Positions 8,599 to 17,784 of a stretch of DNA of 37,856 nucleotides are shown here, in pieces (position 1 is the first letter of the stretch; every line of letters begins with the position of its first letter). The notes below the pieces were generated by a model that did no database searches, was not told the origin of the DNA, and worked only from the letters and a program-made list of their open reading frames with translations. The DNA is from Deltaproteobacteria bacterium (GTDB taxonomy: Bacteria; Desulfobacterota; Desulfobacteria; Desulfobacterales; Magnetomoraceae): positions 1 through 37,856 of the forward strand of contig PEAL01000010.1 of assembly GCA_002753725.1 (NCBI GenBank). Direction: 5' to 3'. The position numbers and the translations under genes are program-made.

Positions 8599-9951
8599 CA
8601 TCATCCATTGAATCAATCTTAATTTATTTTGTGTATGGGGATGATATTTTAAATTGGGTTCAAACCACGCGGGTTTATCCAAAATACTTTTATAATGGGT
8701 AAAGATTTTAAAGCCCGCTTCACCATGATATGCTCCAATACCACTTTCTCCGACACCACCAAAAGCCATATTGCTGTTGGTAATATGCATCACAGCATCA
8801 TTAACACCACCGCCGCCAAAAGAGATTTCTTTTAATATTCTGGACTTAATCGTGAGATCACTCGTAAACACATAACAGGCCAGAGGTTTGGGTCTTGTCT
8901 TGATTTCACGAATAACCGTGTCGATCGTATCATAAGTCAATACCGGCAATATTGGTCCAAATATTTCTTCTTTCATAACAGTATCGTTAAACGATATATC
9001 CGTCATGAGTGTCGGTTCAAAATATCTTTCACTGATCTGGTAGGTTCCACCATGATGAATCTTTGATGAATCCAGCAAACCGATCAGGCGGTGCATATTT
9101 TTTTCATTGATAATCTGAACATAATTACCATTTTTGAAAGAAAATTCTGATTGTTGAATTTCTTTTTTCGCAAGGGATAGAAATTCGTCTTTGATTTGAT
9201 GATGGACAAATACATAGTCGGGCGCAATACAGGTTTGACCGGCATTCAAAAATTTTGCCCATATAAGTCGTTTGACACTGATATCCATTTTACAATTTTC
9301 TGTAACAATTGCCGGACTTTTACCACCAAGTTCAAGAGTTACAGGTGTGAGATGTTTGGCCGCTGCCTGATAAACAATTTTTCCAACAGGGACACTCCCA
9401 GTAAAAAATATCTTGTCAAATTTTTCAGCAAGTAATGCTGTTGTTTCAGTGATACCGCCTTCAACACAAGTAAAATATTCAGGGTTAAAATTGTCATTGA
9501 TTATTTTTGCCATTGCAGTACTTGTCCCCGCAGGCAGTTCACTCGGTTTTAATACAATCGTATTACCGGCTGCCATGGATGCCACAACAGGAACCAAAGA
9601 TAATTGATAGGGATAATTCCAGGCCCCTATCACCAGCGTCACCCCCAAAGGTTCTGCGATGATATAACTTTTTGATGGAAAATTGATCATATTGGTTCTG
9701 ACTTTTTTGGGTTTTGCCCATTGCTTCACTTTTTGAATGGCATCTTTTATATCACAATACAGGAGTGCTAATTCATTGGTATAGGTATCAAATTCAGATT
9801 TTTTGAAATCATCATAGATGGCTTGCATCAGGTATTTTTCATTATCTTTAATAACAGAATATAATTTACGGAGCTGTTTAATTCGGAACTTTATATCCTT
9901 GCTTGTATTTGAATCAAAAAAATTCCGCTGGTTTTGAATCAACTGTTTCAT
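8590..9951 (-). CDS. Aldehyde dehydrogenase, class 3-like
   Basis: A 453-residue NAD(P)-dependent aldehyde dehydrogenase that oxidises an aldehyde to its acid. The catalytic cysteine is Cys241 (FLNAGQTCIAPDYV) and the general-base glutamate is Glu207 (VTLELGGKSPA). The cofactor-binding stretch includes GAWNYPYQL, LKPSELP and FTGS.PVGK. Length and residue numbering match class 3/fatty-aldehyde type enzymes, which are shorter than the 490-500-residue classes. It is transcribed alone, convergent with the kinase block and divergent from the restriction fragment. The substrate cannot be told from sequence; a long-chain or aromatic aldehyde is plausible for the class. Confidence 0.92.
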   Translation of the reverse strand: MKQLIQNQRNFFDSNTSKDIKFRIKQLRKLYSVIKDNEKYLMQAIYDDFKKSEFDTYTNELALLYCDIKDAIQKVKQWAKPKKVRTNMINFPSKSYIIAEPLGVTLVIGAWNYPYQLSLVPVVASMAAGNTIVLKPSELPAGTSTAMAKIINDNFNPEYFTCVEGGITETTALLAEKFDKIFFTGSVPVGKIVYQAAAKHLTPVTLELGGKSPAIVTENCKMDISVKRLIWAKFLNAGQTCIAPDYVFVHHQIKDEFLSLAKKEIQQSEFSFKNGNYVQIINEKNMHRLIGLLDSSKIHHGGTYQISERYFEPTLMTDISFNDTVMKEEIFGPILPVLTYDTIDTVIREIKTRPKPLACYVFTSDLTIKSRILKEISFGGGGVNDAVMHITNSNMAFGGVGESGIGAYHGEAGFKIFTHYKSILDKPAWFEPNLKYHPHTQNKLRLIQWMMGQ

Positions 9952-10040
9952 CCTTTTTTCCTTTCCCTATGTCTATCGTTTAAGTGTTAATCAGTAATAA
10001 TTTATAGCTTATCACACTATTATGACAACCTCAATATCCT

Positions 10041-10331
10041 TTGAGCAACAACGCAATCATTAAATGTGTAACAAAAGTATACAGCGTCCTCGGAATGGCT
10101 TATAAATCTGTTGCAAAGATAATAAAAATTGGTGGTGCAACAAAAGCACCTGACTATAGCTTCCGCATTGGTGGAAAACGAATTTTTTTTCTGGAAGCAA
10201 AAAAGCCTTCCATTAATATAAAAAATGCCATACATCCCGCTTATCAGTTACGTCGATATGCCTGGACAGCAAAACTTCCCCTCAGTATTTTAACAGATTT
10301 TGAAGCGTTTGGTGGAGTCCCAAAGCTTTAG
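10041..10331 (+). pseudogene. Truncated restriction-modification N-terminal nuclease domain
   Basis: A fragment of the N-terminal PD-(D/E)xK nuclease domain found in large type IIG/Eco57I-like restriction-modification proteins. The core is visible: IKIGGATKAPDYSFRIGG, then FFLEAKKPS with Asp38, Glu52 and Lys54, then AYQLRRYAW and LPLSILTDFEAF. Full-length relatives run to about a thousand residues with methyltransferase domains. Here recognisable homology stops at DFEAF, where the reading frame runs into the left arm of a palindrome and ends. The 5' side is also short, with only a TTG start and an alternative frame from the ATG at 10022 that stops early. It is almost certainly a non-functional remnant. 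Confidence 0.75.
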
Positions 10332-10346
10332 CTTTGGGACTCCACC
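10311..10346. repeat. Perfect palindrome, 17-bp arms, 2-bp centre
   Basis: GGTGGAGTCCCAAAGCT, then TT, then the exact reverse complement of the first arm. It is GC-richer than its surroundings. No T-run follows on either strand, so it is a poor fit to an intrinsic terminator. It interrupts the restriction-modification fragment exactly where homology ends. A REP-type or small mobile palindrome is the best guess; only one copy is in this window. Confidence 0.85.
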
Positions 10347-10355
10347 AAGAGAAAG

Positions 10356-10481
10356 TTATGCAGTCAGGTGATCGTTAAAAATCAGATATTCACCCAAGTG
10401 CGTTTTGGAAAAATTCTGAGCAATCACGATCATAAGCCCATCTAAACGACTTTCCTGAAAAAAAAGTTTACCGATAGCGCT
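10356..10481 (-). pseudogene. Possible C-terminal gene remnant
   Basis: A 41-codon open frame without a usable start, bounded upstream by TGA. It ends with TAA nine bases from the palindrome. The translated tail (QESRLDGLMIVIAQNFS, then THLGEYLIFNDHLTA) has the residue balance of a real protein terminus, but I do not recognise the family. It may be the end of a gene truncated in the same rearrangement that broke the restriction-modification gene. It could also be chance. The rest of 10347-10611 shows nothing I can name apart from the ribosome-binding site of the next gene. Confidence 0.25.
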
Positions 10482-10611
10482 TCATTTGTTATATGACACA
10501 ATATGATTCTTCAGACGTACCAGATCTCACAGATAAGAATCAATTAGCACTTACAAAACTTGCAATAGCGTATTAATTGCCAATTGAAAAACAAATAAGG
10601 AGAAACAGGTC

Positions 10612-11148
10612 ATGGATAAAAATTTCCTTGAATTGTTCGGAAACATACTGATAGGTGCATCCAAGGGCAAAAAACAGGTTGATGAAATGCTGAAATGGGT
10701 ACAAAAAAGTGTCACAGCATCTGCCACAAGCATCTATGAACTTCCTTTTATGTTTAAAAAATTCTATGGCCTGGATCAATTATCCGAACGGAGCGCTGAA
10801 TATAAACAAATGGCAGAAAAGGCGGTTCAGGATTTTCAACATTCCTTAAAAGAATATGTCACGGTTTTGGGCATGATTCCCAAAGATGAACAAACCGTCT
10901 CCCGTGACGAATACCTGACATTGATCCGGAAGTATGAACAACTCAAAGAACGGTGCGCGGATCAGCAAGAAACCATTAAACATCTCCGTATGATTGTTGA
11001 CATTGATAAAAATACAAATGAACCCCAGGATTTATTCACAGGTATTCAGGATATTGTTAAAGGTCAGACAGAACTTTTTCAAAAAGTGGTAAAAAGCTTT
11101 ACTGGATATCTTGTAAAAAGTGATTCAGAACCGAACAAAACCAAATAA
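10612..11148 (+). CDS. Phasin-like coiled-coil protein
   Basis: A 178-residue soluble, strongly helical protein without a signal peptide or membrane segment. The N-terminal half is amphipathic (FLELFGNILIGASKGKKQVD). The region about residues 78-132 has the layout L-K-E-Y-V..LG-M-I-P followed by EYL.LI.KYE.LKE...QQE.I.HLR, which resembles the C-terminal part of PhaE/phasin-like polyhydroxyalkanoate proteins. A good AAGGAG lies nine bases before the ATG. If the resemblance is real it would coat storage granules or assist PHA synthase. No PHA synthase gene is nearby, so the assignment is tentative and the safe name is coiled-coil hypothetical protein. Confidence 0.5.
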   Translation: MDKNFLELFGNILIGASKGKKQVDEMLKWVQKSVTASATSIYELPFMFKKFYGLDQLSERSAEYKQMAEKAVQDFQHSLKEYVTVLGMIPKDEQTVSRDEYLTLIRKYEQLKERCADQQETIKHLRMIVDIDKNTNEPQDLFTGIQDIVKGQTELFQKVVKSFTGYLVKSDSEPNKTK

Positions 11149-11240
11149 TATTCTGTCACCGATTTAGTCTGGATGTTCAAGATAACTGAAGCCATATCAA
11201 ACGAGGGCCATTGTCGTTCCAATTTAAGGATGTCATTCAA

Positions 11241-12518
11241 ATGTATAATACAATAGAAGCGCTTCTAAATGAGATTCAATCAGGTGAGGATTCATATCTG
11301 GATTTTAAAGTCGTCCATTTTAAAGGCAAGCAGGTTTATTTTTCAAAAGAAAAAGCAAGTCAAGAATTGGCAAAAGACTTGTGTTGTTTTGCAAATAGTG
11401 AAGGTGGTGTAATCGTTTTCGGTGTTAGAGATGATGGCGAACGAATTGGAATAGACAGGGATAAAATCAGTAGCCTGCAACAATTCATTGTTAATGTTGC
11501 TCAAAATAATATAGAGCCTCCCATGGGACATTTACTGATTGTTGATCGTATATTGATTCCGGATTCAACCGGTAAAGAAAAATATTGTCTTAAGCTGGAA
11601 ATCAAAAAAGCGCGTTATTGTCTTCATGCCCCATTTGGAAAAAGACCATACTTTCGTATTGCTGATCACTGTTATGAAATGACATTAGAACAACAGGCAA
11701 GATATTTTGAAAAACGTGGTATGCTGACGCCCTTTGAAGAACGGCCTGTTTATCAGGCAAAAAAAAATGTAATTGATAAGACGTTGTTTACATCCTATTA
11801 TGAAAAATTTTATGAAATCGATCTGGATGATGTTGAAGTTCCTTTTGATAACCTTCTTCAAAATATGAAAATTCTTACACAAGATGAAGCAGGAGCGTTA
11901 TACTCAACAGGGATGGGACTTTTACTTTTTTCAAACAATCCTGACAAATGGATTTCAGGTGCTTATGTAGATATTGTTCATTATCGTTCAATTGAACCTG
12001 ATATTGATAATCAGGTGGATACAAAGACGATCTCAGGCAACATAATATCGCAAATTGAAAAATCCATGTCCTTTCTTGAATTATCGCCATATCTTCCAAT
12101 GCGTGCCCAAAAAGATGGGCATGGTCGTATTGACCAGCCAGCATATTCACTTCGTTCACTTCAAGAGGCTATTGTCAATGCATTGGTTCATCGTGACTAT
12201 AGTATTCAAGGGGCACAGGTAAGAATTTTTATCTTTCCCGATCGTATTGAAATCAGCAATCCTGGAAAACTCCATAACTCGTTAACACCTGAAGCCTTGT
12301 TTGCAGGCTGCCAACCTGTTCGACGTAATCAGATGCTCGCTGGTTTTATTCGAAATTATAAAAGCCCTATAACAAAACGTTCCTATATGGAAGGAAAAGG
12401 TACTGGTTTTTTATCTATGGTCAGAGAATGTGTAAAAGTAACCGGTCGAAAACCTGATTTAAATATTATTGGAGATTCTGTCAGAGTGACAATATGGTCT
12501 AGACACCCATTCTCATGA
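11241..12518 (+). CDS. AlbA_2 (Schlafen-type) ATP-binding regulator
   Basis: A protein of about 425 residues of the family often annotated as ATP-dependent DNA helicase-related or putative transcriptional regulator. The N-terminal AlbA_2/Schlafen domain shows DSYLDFK, then LAKDLCCFANSEGGVIVFGVRDDG. The C-terminal part carries an HATPase_c_4-like segment: LQEAIVNALVHRDY, RIEISNPGKL and KGTGF. I chose the ATG at 11241, which has AAGGA ten bases upstream. A TTG at 11211 would add ten residues. The DNA or nucleic-acid role is inferred from the family; targets are unknown. Codon use looks like its neighbours. Confidence 0.8.
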   Translation: MYNTIEALLNEIQSGEDSYLDFKVVHFKGKQVYFSKEKASQELAKDLCCFANSEGGVIVFGVRDDGERIGIDRDKISSLQQFIVNVAQNNIEPPMGHLLIVDRILIPDSTGKEKYCLKLEIKKARYCLHAPFGKRPYFRIADHCYEMTLEQQARYFEKRGMLTPFEERPVYQAKKNVIDKTLFTSYYEKFYEIDLDDVEVPFDNLLQNMKILTQDEAGALYSTGMGLLLFSNNPDKWISGAYVDIVHYRSIEPDIDNQVDTKTISGNIISQIEKSMSFLELSPYLPMRAQKDGHGRIDQPAYSLRSLQEAIVNALVHRDYSIQGAQVRIFIFPDRIEISNPGKLHNSLTPEALFAGCQPVRRNQMLAGFIRNYKSPITKRSYMEGKGTGFLSMVRECVKVTGRKPDLNIIGDSVRVTIWSRHPFS

Positions 12519-12595
12519 ATAAAACCAGGTCTTTCTGTGAAAAGGTATGTCAGAACCGAAAAATACCAAATAACAATTTATTTTATTAAGATTTT

Positions 12596-14221
12596 ATGAA
12601 AAAAATTCACGGCAACACGAGCGGACTTAAACCCAATCATCTTCTCCGGCTCGAAAAATTGTATCACCGAAGATCACCGCAGGATTTTTTGATTACTCAA
12701 GAAATCGCACGCGATTTTTGTCGTCTTTCTCATGAAATTCACAGACAGATTGGTTTACTCATTGACCGACGTGGCACGATCCGTTTTGTGATTATTGGAG
12801 ATCATCATGGACTGATCATTCCGCATCTGGAGGACTATCGCTCCGGCCCGGGACGACTGAATGGACTTCGCTTAATTCACACGCATCTTGATCAAAACGG
12901 ATTAAGTGAAGAAGATCTTGCGGATTTGATTGTATTGCGGATGGATTTTATTTCAGCCATCACGCTTCACCCCGATGGCACACCCAACCACATATTCTGC
13001 GCTCATTTATTACCGACATCCACTGAAAGTAAAAACTATATCCTCCTGCCACCCTTCGATCCCGGTCAACTCCAGATGGATTGTAAAAAACGTATTCTGG
13101 CCATTGAAGATGAAATGTCTCATCAGGAATCTGTACAAGCCGCACTAATGGGGGATCAACGTGCTTTTCTGGTTCATGTGACCCAACATTCACTCAAGCA
13201 AGAAGCACTTCAATCAATGGAGGAACTTGATGAACTTGCCAGATCCTGTGGCGTTCAAGTCATTGATCGTGTGATTCAATATCGACACAAGCAAGATCCC
13301 CGATTCCTGCTTGGAAAAGGAAAAATTCGAAGCCTGGCTCTTCAAGTGCTTCAACAAAATGCAAACATGATCATCTTTGATCAAGAACTGAACCCATCCC
13401 AAATTCGTTCCATTACCGATGAGGTTGAATTACGTGTCATTGATCGAACACAGCTCATCTTAGATATTTTTGCCCGACAGGCCCAAAGTCGAGAAGGTAA
13501 ATTGCAGGTAGAGCTGGCGCAACTGAAATATATTCTTCCACGACTCATCACCAAAAATACGGCAATGTCAAGGTTGACCGGTGGAATCGGTGGGCGTGGC
13601 CCTGGAGAAACGCGACTGGAAATCAACCGTCGCCGAGCACGAGAACGCATCAAACATTTACAGGAGCAATTGAAACAAGTTCACCGTTCGCGGGATAGAC
13701 AAAAATCAAAACGAAAAAAACGCGGATTACCGATTATCTCCATTATTGGATATACCAATGCAGGAAAATCAACATTGCTTAATACATTGACTCAAAGCCA
13801 GGTACAGGCTGAAAATCGACTATTTGTTACATTAGATCCCACCAGCCGCCGCATTAAATTTCCGCAAAATATGGAAGTCATTTTAACAGACACGGTTGGA
13901 TTTATTCGTGATTTACCCGAAGATCTCGTGGCCGCATTTCAAGCCACGTTGGAACAACTAGATGATGCTGATATACTGCTACATGTGGTGGATCGAAGCA
14001 ATCCGAAATATGAAAATCATATCCAATCTGTCAATAAAATATTGAATACATTAAATATTCAACAAAAGCCCTGTATCATTGTTTTTAATAAAGTTGATCT
14101 TATCCCTGATAAGCAGCGTCATGGATTGCGGTATGAAAACAATTGTGTTTTTGTTTCAGCAAGGCAGAAGCAATCACTAACCCCTTTGATAGAAATGATT
14201 ATGAACCGAATACAGCGTTAA
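12596..14221 (+). CDS. hflX: GTPase HflX, long form
   Basis: A 541-residue GTPase that binds ribosomes and splits or rescues stalled 70S particles under stress in characterised bacteria. Signature elements are the HflX glycine-rich motif GGIGGRGPGETRLE.NRR, a Walker A/G1 motif GYTNAGKSTLLN near residue 385, G3 DTVGFIRDLP, and G4 as NKVD. It is about 110 residues longer than Escherichia coli HflX because of an N-terminal extension with its own conserved-looking block (HTHLDQNGLSEEDLADL), as in other long-form HflX proteins. The start lacks a clear ribosome-binding site. The gene stands 77 bases after the regulator gene and may share its transcript. Confidence 0.95.
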   Translation: MKKIHGNTSGLKPNHLLRLEKLYHRRSPQDFLITQEIARDFCRLSHEIHRQIGLLIDRRGTIRFVIIGDHHGLIIPHLEDYRSGPGRLNGLRLIHTHLDQNGLSEEDLADLIVLRMDFISAITLHPDGTPNHIFCAHLLPTSTESKNYILLPPFDPGQLQMDCKKRILAIEDEMSHQESVQAALMGDQRAFLVHVTQHSLKQEALQSMEELDELARSCGVQVIDRVIQYRHKQDPRFLLGKGKIRSLALQVLQQNANMIIFDQELNPSQIRSITDEVELRVIDRTQLILDIFARQAQSREGKLQVELAQLKYILPRLITKNTAMSRLTGGIGGRGPGETRLEINRRRARERIKHLQEQLKQVHRSRDRQKSKRKKRGLPIISIIGYTNAGKSTLLNTLTQSQVQAENRLFVTLDPTSRRIKFPQNMEVILTDTVGFIRDLPEDLVAAFQATLEQLDDADILLHVVDRSNPKYENHIQSVNKILNTLNIQQKPCIIVFNKVDLIPDKQRHGLRYENNCVFVSARQKQSLTPLIEMIMNRIQR

Positions 14222-14319
14222 TCTGTTTTTTTCTCGACATTGTGAGCATGGGAAGATACTATTTGATTTTCAACCCCAAATAAATTATTCAACATACGTT
14301 AAAGGAGAAGGGAGGCGAC

Positions 14320-16194
14320 ATGCCGATTTCATATTGGCCAGATGACTATATTGCCAAACAAAGAACAGCTGAAGCAGCAATCAAAATGATTCCATCGGGG
14401 AGACGAATTTTTATTGGCTCATCGTGTGGTGAACCCCAGTATCTGGTAAAAACCCTTGTGGAGAATGCAACACGATTTTCAGACCTGGAAATTGTCCGAT
14501 TATTAAGTCTGGAAAGTTCCCCAATAACGTTGGCTGCTCAAGAAGACAAAGGACATCATTTTAATATTCGCAATATCTATCAGGGTGCTGCTGAAACCAA
14601 AAGTCTTTCTCAACTTAAGCCGTTTATTACCCCCATGAATTTATCTGCTGTGCCCGATCTGTTTAGAAAAGGACAACTTCCCCTTTATGCAGCACTGATT
14701 CAGGTGTCACCACCGGATGATTTTGGATGGATGAGCCTTGGGATATCTGTGGATGTTTGTCTTTCTGCCGTGCAAGCCGCAACCCTTGTTATTGCTCAGG
14801 TAAATGAAAACATGCCCCGAATTATGGGCCATAGTTTCATTCACGTTAATGATGTGGATATCTTTGTCGAAAAAAAAGAACCCTTATTGACCATTGGTCA
14901 TGTTCCTGAATTTACATTTTCGCATACCATTGCAAAAATGGTTGCCCATTTGATTGAAGACGGTTCTACGCTTCAACTGGGGTTAGGGGCATCGCCACAG
15001 TCCATTCTGGTGGGGCTTTCTGATAAAAATGATCTGGGAGTACATACACAATTTGTATTTGATGGCATTATGGATCTGGTGGCACAAGGTGTGATCACCA
15101 ATCGAAAAAAAGGACTCAATGATGGAAAAATTGTTGCCAGTAATGCCATTGGTTCTAAAAATTTATATGAATTTTTAGATAACAATCCTTCCATTGAGTT
15201 TCATCCATCCAATTATGTCAATAATCCATTGATCATTGCCCAACACAATAAAATGATTGCCGTAAATATGGCGCGTGAAATTGATTTAACCGGTCAAGTT
15301 GTGGCAGATGCCTTTGCCTTGAATCATTTTTCAGGAGTAACCGGTATGGTTGATTTTATGCGCGGTGCTGCCATGTCAAAAAGTGGCAAAGCAATCATTC
15401 TGTTGCCATCAACCCGCCAGGACGGTTTATCCAGTCGGATCGTAGGCAAATTAGACAGTGCCGCTGTTGTCGTTCCCCGGGCGGATGTTTATTATGTGGT
15501 GAGTGAGTATGGTGCGGTCAATCTCTACGGCAAAAACCTTCAAGATCGGGCCATTGCAATGATCAGCATTGCACACCCGGATTATCGGGATGAATTGTTT
15601 CAAAAAGCCATTGAAATGGGATATATCACCCGGAATCGATCACTTAAAGAAGCCCTTCATGGTGTTTATCCGGTTCATATGGAAGAAACAGTGACGTTTG
15701 GCAATGAGGAAGTGCGTTTTCGACCCGCAAAACCTGTTGATGATCGTCGCATTCAGGAGCATTTTTACAATTTGGATAAAGAAAGCGTGGTTGCACGATT
15801 TTTTCATCAAAAAACAAGTTTTTTTCGTGATGATGTGGAAAACATGTTCCAGTTAGATTATATCAAAAATATGACCATTGTCGCCATTACTGGAGAATTT
15901 GGTTTTGGAAAAATCATTGGTGTAGGGATGTATGCAATGGAAAACAATCGGAATGTTGCGGAAATTGCATTTTCTGTATCAAAAGAATTTCAGGGAAAAG
16001 GCATTGCAAGTATCCTTATTCAAAAATTGGTTGCGGCAGCGCGGGAAAATGGGCTTTCTGGATTGGTCGCCTATACGGCCCCCACCAACAAAGGCATGAT
16101 AAAACTGTTTAAAAAAATTCCCTTTCAAATAAAAACAGCCTTTGATGAAGATATGTTAATGCTGGAATGTTATTTTGAGGCATCTACGCAGTGA
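14320..16194 (+). CDS. Acetyl-CoA hydrolase/transferase fused to GNAT domain
   Basis: A 624-residue two-domain protein. Residues 1 to about 455 are a family I acetyl-CoA hydrolase/acetate CoA-transferase, with GLGASPQSI, AREIDLTGQVVADA (the Glu is the likely thioester-forming residue), FSGVTGMVDFMRGA and VSEYGAVNLYGK. From about 465 to 620 there is a GNAT acetyltransferase domain with an acetyl-CoA loop QGKGIA. The CoA part exchanges CoA between acyl-CoA and acetate, or hydrolyses it. The GNAT part would acetylate an unknown substrate from acetyl-CoA. Strong GGAGG lies before the ATG. It converges on pyrF with only 18 bases between the stop codons. Confidence 0.9.
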   Translation: MPISYWPDDYIAKQRTAEAAIKMIPSGRRIFIGSSCGEPQYLVKTLVENATRFSDLEIVRLLSLESSPITLAAQEDKGHHFNIRNIYQGAAETKSLSQLKPFITPMNLSAVPDLFRKGQLPLYAALIQVSPPDDFGWMSLGISVDVCLSAVQAATLVIAQVNENMPRIMGHSFIHVNDVDIFVEKKEPLLTIGHVPEFTFSHTIAKMVAHLIEDGSTLQLGLGASPQSILVGLSDKNDLGVHTQFVFDGIMDLVAQGVITNRKKGLNDGKIVASNAIGSKNLYEFLDNNPSIEFHPSNYVNNPLIIAQHNKMIAVNMAREIDLTGQVVADAFALNHFSGVTGMVDFMRGAAMSKSGKAIILLPSTRQDGLSSRIVGKLDSAAVVVPRADVYYVVSEYGAVNLYGKNLQDRAIAMISIAHPDYRDELFQKAIEMGYITRNRSLKEALHGVYPVHMEETVTFGNEEVRFRPAKPVDDRRIQEHFYNLDKESVVARFFHQKTSFFRDDVENMFQLDYIKNMTIVAITGEFGFGKIIGVGMYAMENNRNVAEIAFSVSKEFQGKGIASILIQKLVAAARENGLSGLVAYTAPTNKGMIKLFKKIPFQIKTAFDEDMLMLECYFEASTQ

Positions 16195-16212
16195 TTTCTT
16201 TCGACAGTCCCG

Positions 16213-16929
16213 CTACAAGCTATTTTTAAACAGACGGGTAACTGCCAAAACCGGATCATCCGCCTGAATCACAGGTCGCCCGACAACGATAAAATTAACG
16301 CCCTTTTCAATGGCTGCAGATGGCGACATAATTCTTTTTTGATCATTAGTCACCGACCATAAAGGGCGTATTCCCGGTGTAACTATGGTAAAATCCGCAC
16401 CACAGGTTGATCGAATCCATGCAAGTTCAAGAGGAGATGCAACAACACCATCCAAACCTGCTGTTTTTGAAAGTTGAGCAAGGCTGACAACTCTGCTTTC
16501 AAGTGATCCAGGGCAATTAAGTTCATTGGAAAGCATTTCCTGAGTCAGACTGGTCAGTATGGTCACTCCCAAAATTTGGGGCAGGGGTAAACCTTCTTTT
16601 TGAGCGATCTCATTGGCGCCATTAACAGCCTGTTGCATCATGGACAAACCACCACCAGCATGAACATTAAACATTGCGACTTTCATGCGAACAGCAGCAA
16701 TGGACGCATTTCTAACCGTGTTGGGGATATCATGAAATTTTAAATCCAAAAAGATTTTAATCCCTTTTGAAACCATTTCATGAACAAGATTTGGGCCATA
16801 TCGATAAAACAGTTGCATACCAACTTTGAAAAGCCCCACATGAGGCTTTAGCAAATCAATGAGTTCAAACGCCTGATTGGCGTGATCAACATCCAGAGCA
16901 ATACATATTTTTTGATGAGAAGTATTCAT
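16213..16929 (-). CDS. pyrF: Orotidine 5'-phosphate decarboxylase
   Basis: A 238-residue enzyme that decarboxylates OMP to UMP in pyrimidine synthesis. Conserved features are ALDVDHA at the N-terminus, the catalytic DLKFHDIPNT (Asp-Lys-Asp array), MFNVHA, VTPGIRP and GRPVIQADDP. Length fits group I bacterial PyrF. It follows aroE by 35 bases on the same strand and is the last gene of the long leftward run that starts with the secretion genes. Confidence 0.96.
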   Translation of the reverse strand: MNTSHQKICIALDVDHANQAFELIDLLKPHVGLFKVGMQLFYRYGPNLVHEMVSKGIKIFLDLKFHDIPNTVRNASIAAVRMKVAMFNVHAGGGLSMMQQAVNGANEIAQKEGLPLPQILGVTILTSLTQEMLSNELNCPGSLESRVVSLAQLSKTAGLDGVVASPLELAWIRSTCGADFTIVTPGIRPLWSVTNDQKRIMSPSAAIEKGVNFIVVGRPVIQADDPVLAVTRLFKNSL

Positions 16930-16964
16930 TGTTATTTTTTCAGAGAGTTATTAATAACCAAAAG

Positions 16965-17771
16965 TTAGAGAACGCTCATATATTCACTGATGTTGACACG
17001 ATTGGCTGTCCAGATATAAAAGCTTCTTGCAGCCTGAGCAGCGAGCATATTTCGTCCATCCATAAATGTTGCTCCCAGGCGTTGAGATAAATTTTGCCAA
17101 ATATTTGTTTTTCGACCATAGTTAATATCAATGACATGAGATACAGAATACATCGATAATTGCTGAATAAATACCGCTAACTCTTTTGATTCTTCAGGGC
17201 TGGAAATAGATGTTGCATTGATAATAATATCAGGGCATAATGCTTTAAGATTCACGTCATAGAGAGAAACAGGCTGTACTGACATATCTTTGGCCAGCAC
17301 ACTTGTCTTTTGTGTATCTCGGCCAGCCACATATACAATCGATGTTTGCATGTGTTTCAGAGCATATAAAACAGCCCGCGCAGCCCCCCCCGTACCAAAA
17401 ACCAATGCATTTCGGTTTGAAAGAGCAATGTGGTTGAGTTCAAAAACATCCATTAAACCAGAAGCATCTGTGTTGTAGCCAACTAATTTTTCATCCTTGT
17501 TATCAATCGTATTGACAGCGCCAATGGCAGCAGCTTCATCAGATAGCTGATCCAAAAAGGGTATAACCGTCTGTTTGTAGGGAACCGTAACATTAACTCC
17601 TGAAACATGAAGTGCTTTGATTCCTTTTAAAGCGTTTTCAATGTGTGAAGATTGTACACAAAAAGGGACATAAACCGCATCCATATTGATACTTTTAAAT
17701 ACATGATTATGCATAAGGGGAGATTTTGAGCGAAATGCGCGTTCATCACTAATAATACCAAATGTTTTCAT
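16965..17771 (-). CDS. aroE: Shikimate dehydrogenase
   Basis: An enzyme of about 268 residues that reduces 3-dehydroshikimate to shikimate with NADPH. Visible motifs are SKSPLMHN (substrate binding), NVTVPYK with the catalytic Lys, GAVNTI, NTDASG, and the dinucleotide loop FGTGGAARA. I prefer the ATG at 17771, preceded by GGAAA at good spacing. An upstream ATG at 17792 would overlap the end of gspD by eight bases and add seven residues. Either way it appears coupled to the secretion operon. Confidence 0.94.
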   Translation of the reverse strand: MKTFGIISDERAFRSKSPLMHNHVFKSINMDAVYVPFCVQSSHIENALKGIKALHVSGVNVTVPYKQTVIPFLDQLSDEAAAIGAVNTIDNKDEKLVGYNTDASGLMDVFELNHIALSNRNALVFGTGGAARAVLYALKHMQTSIVYVAGRDTQKTSVLAKDMSVQPVSLYDVNLKALCPDIIINATSISSPEESKELAVFIQQLSMYSVSHVIDINYGRKTNIWQNLSQRLGATFMDGRNMLAAQAARSFYIWTANRVNISEYMSVL

Positions 17772-17784
17772 CGCGTTGTTTCCA

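Noticed and set aside
10311..10346. Intrinsic terminator
   Set aside because: The stem is strong but neither strand has a T-run after it.
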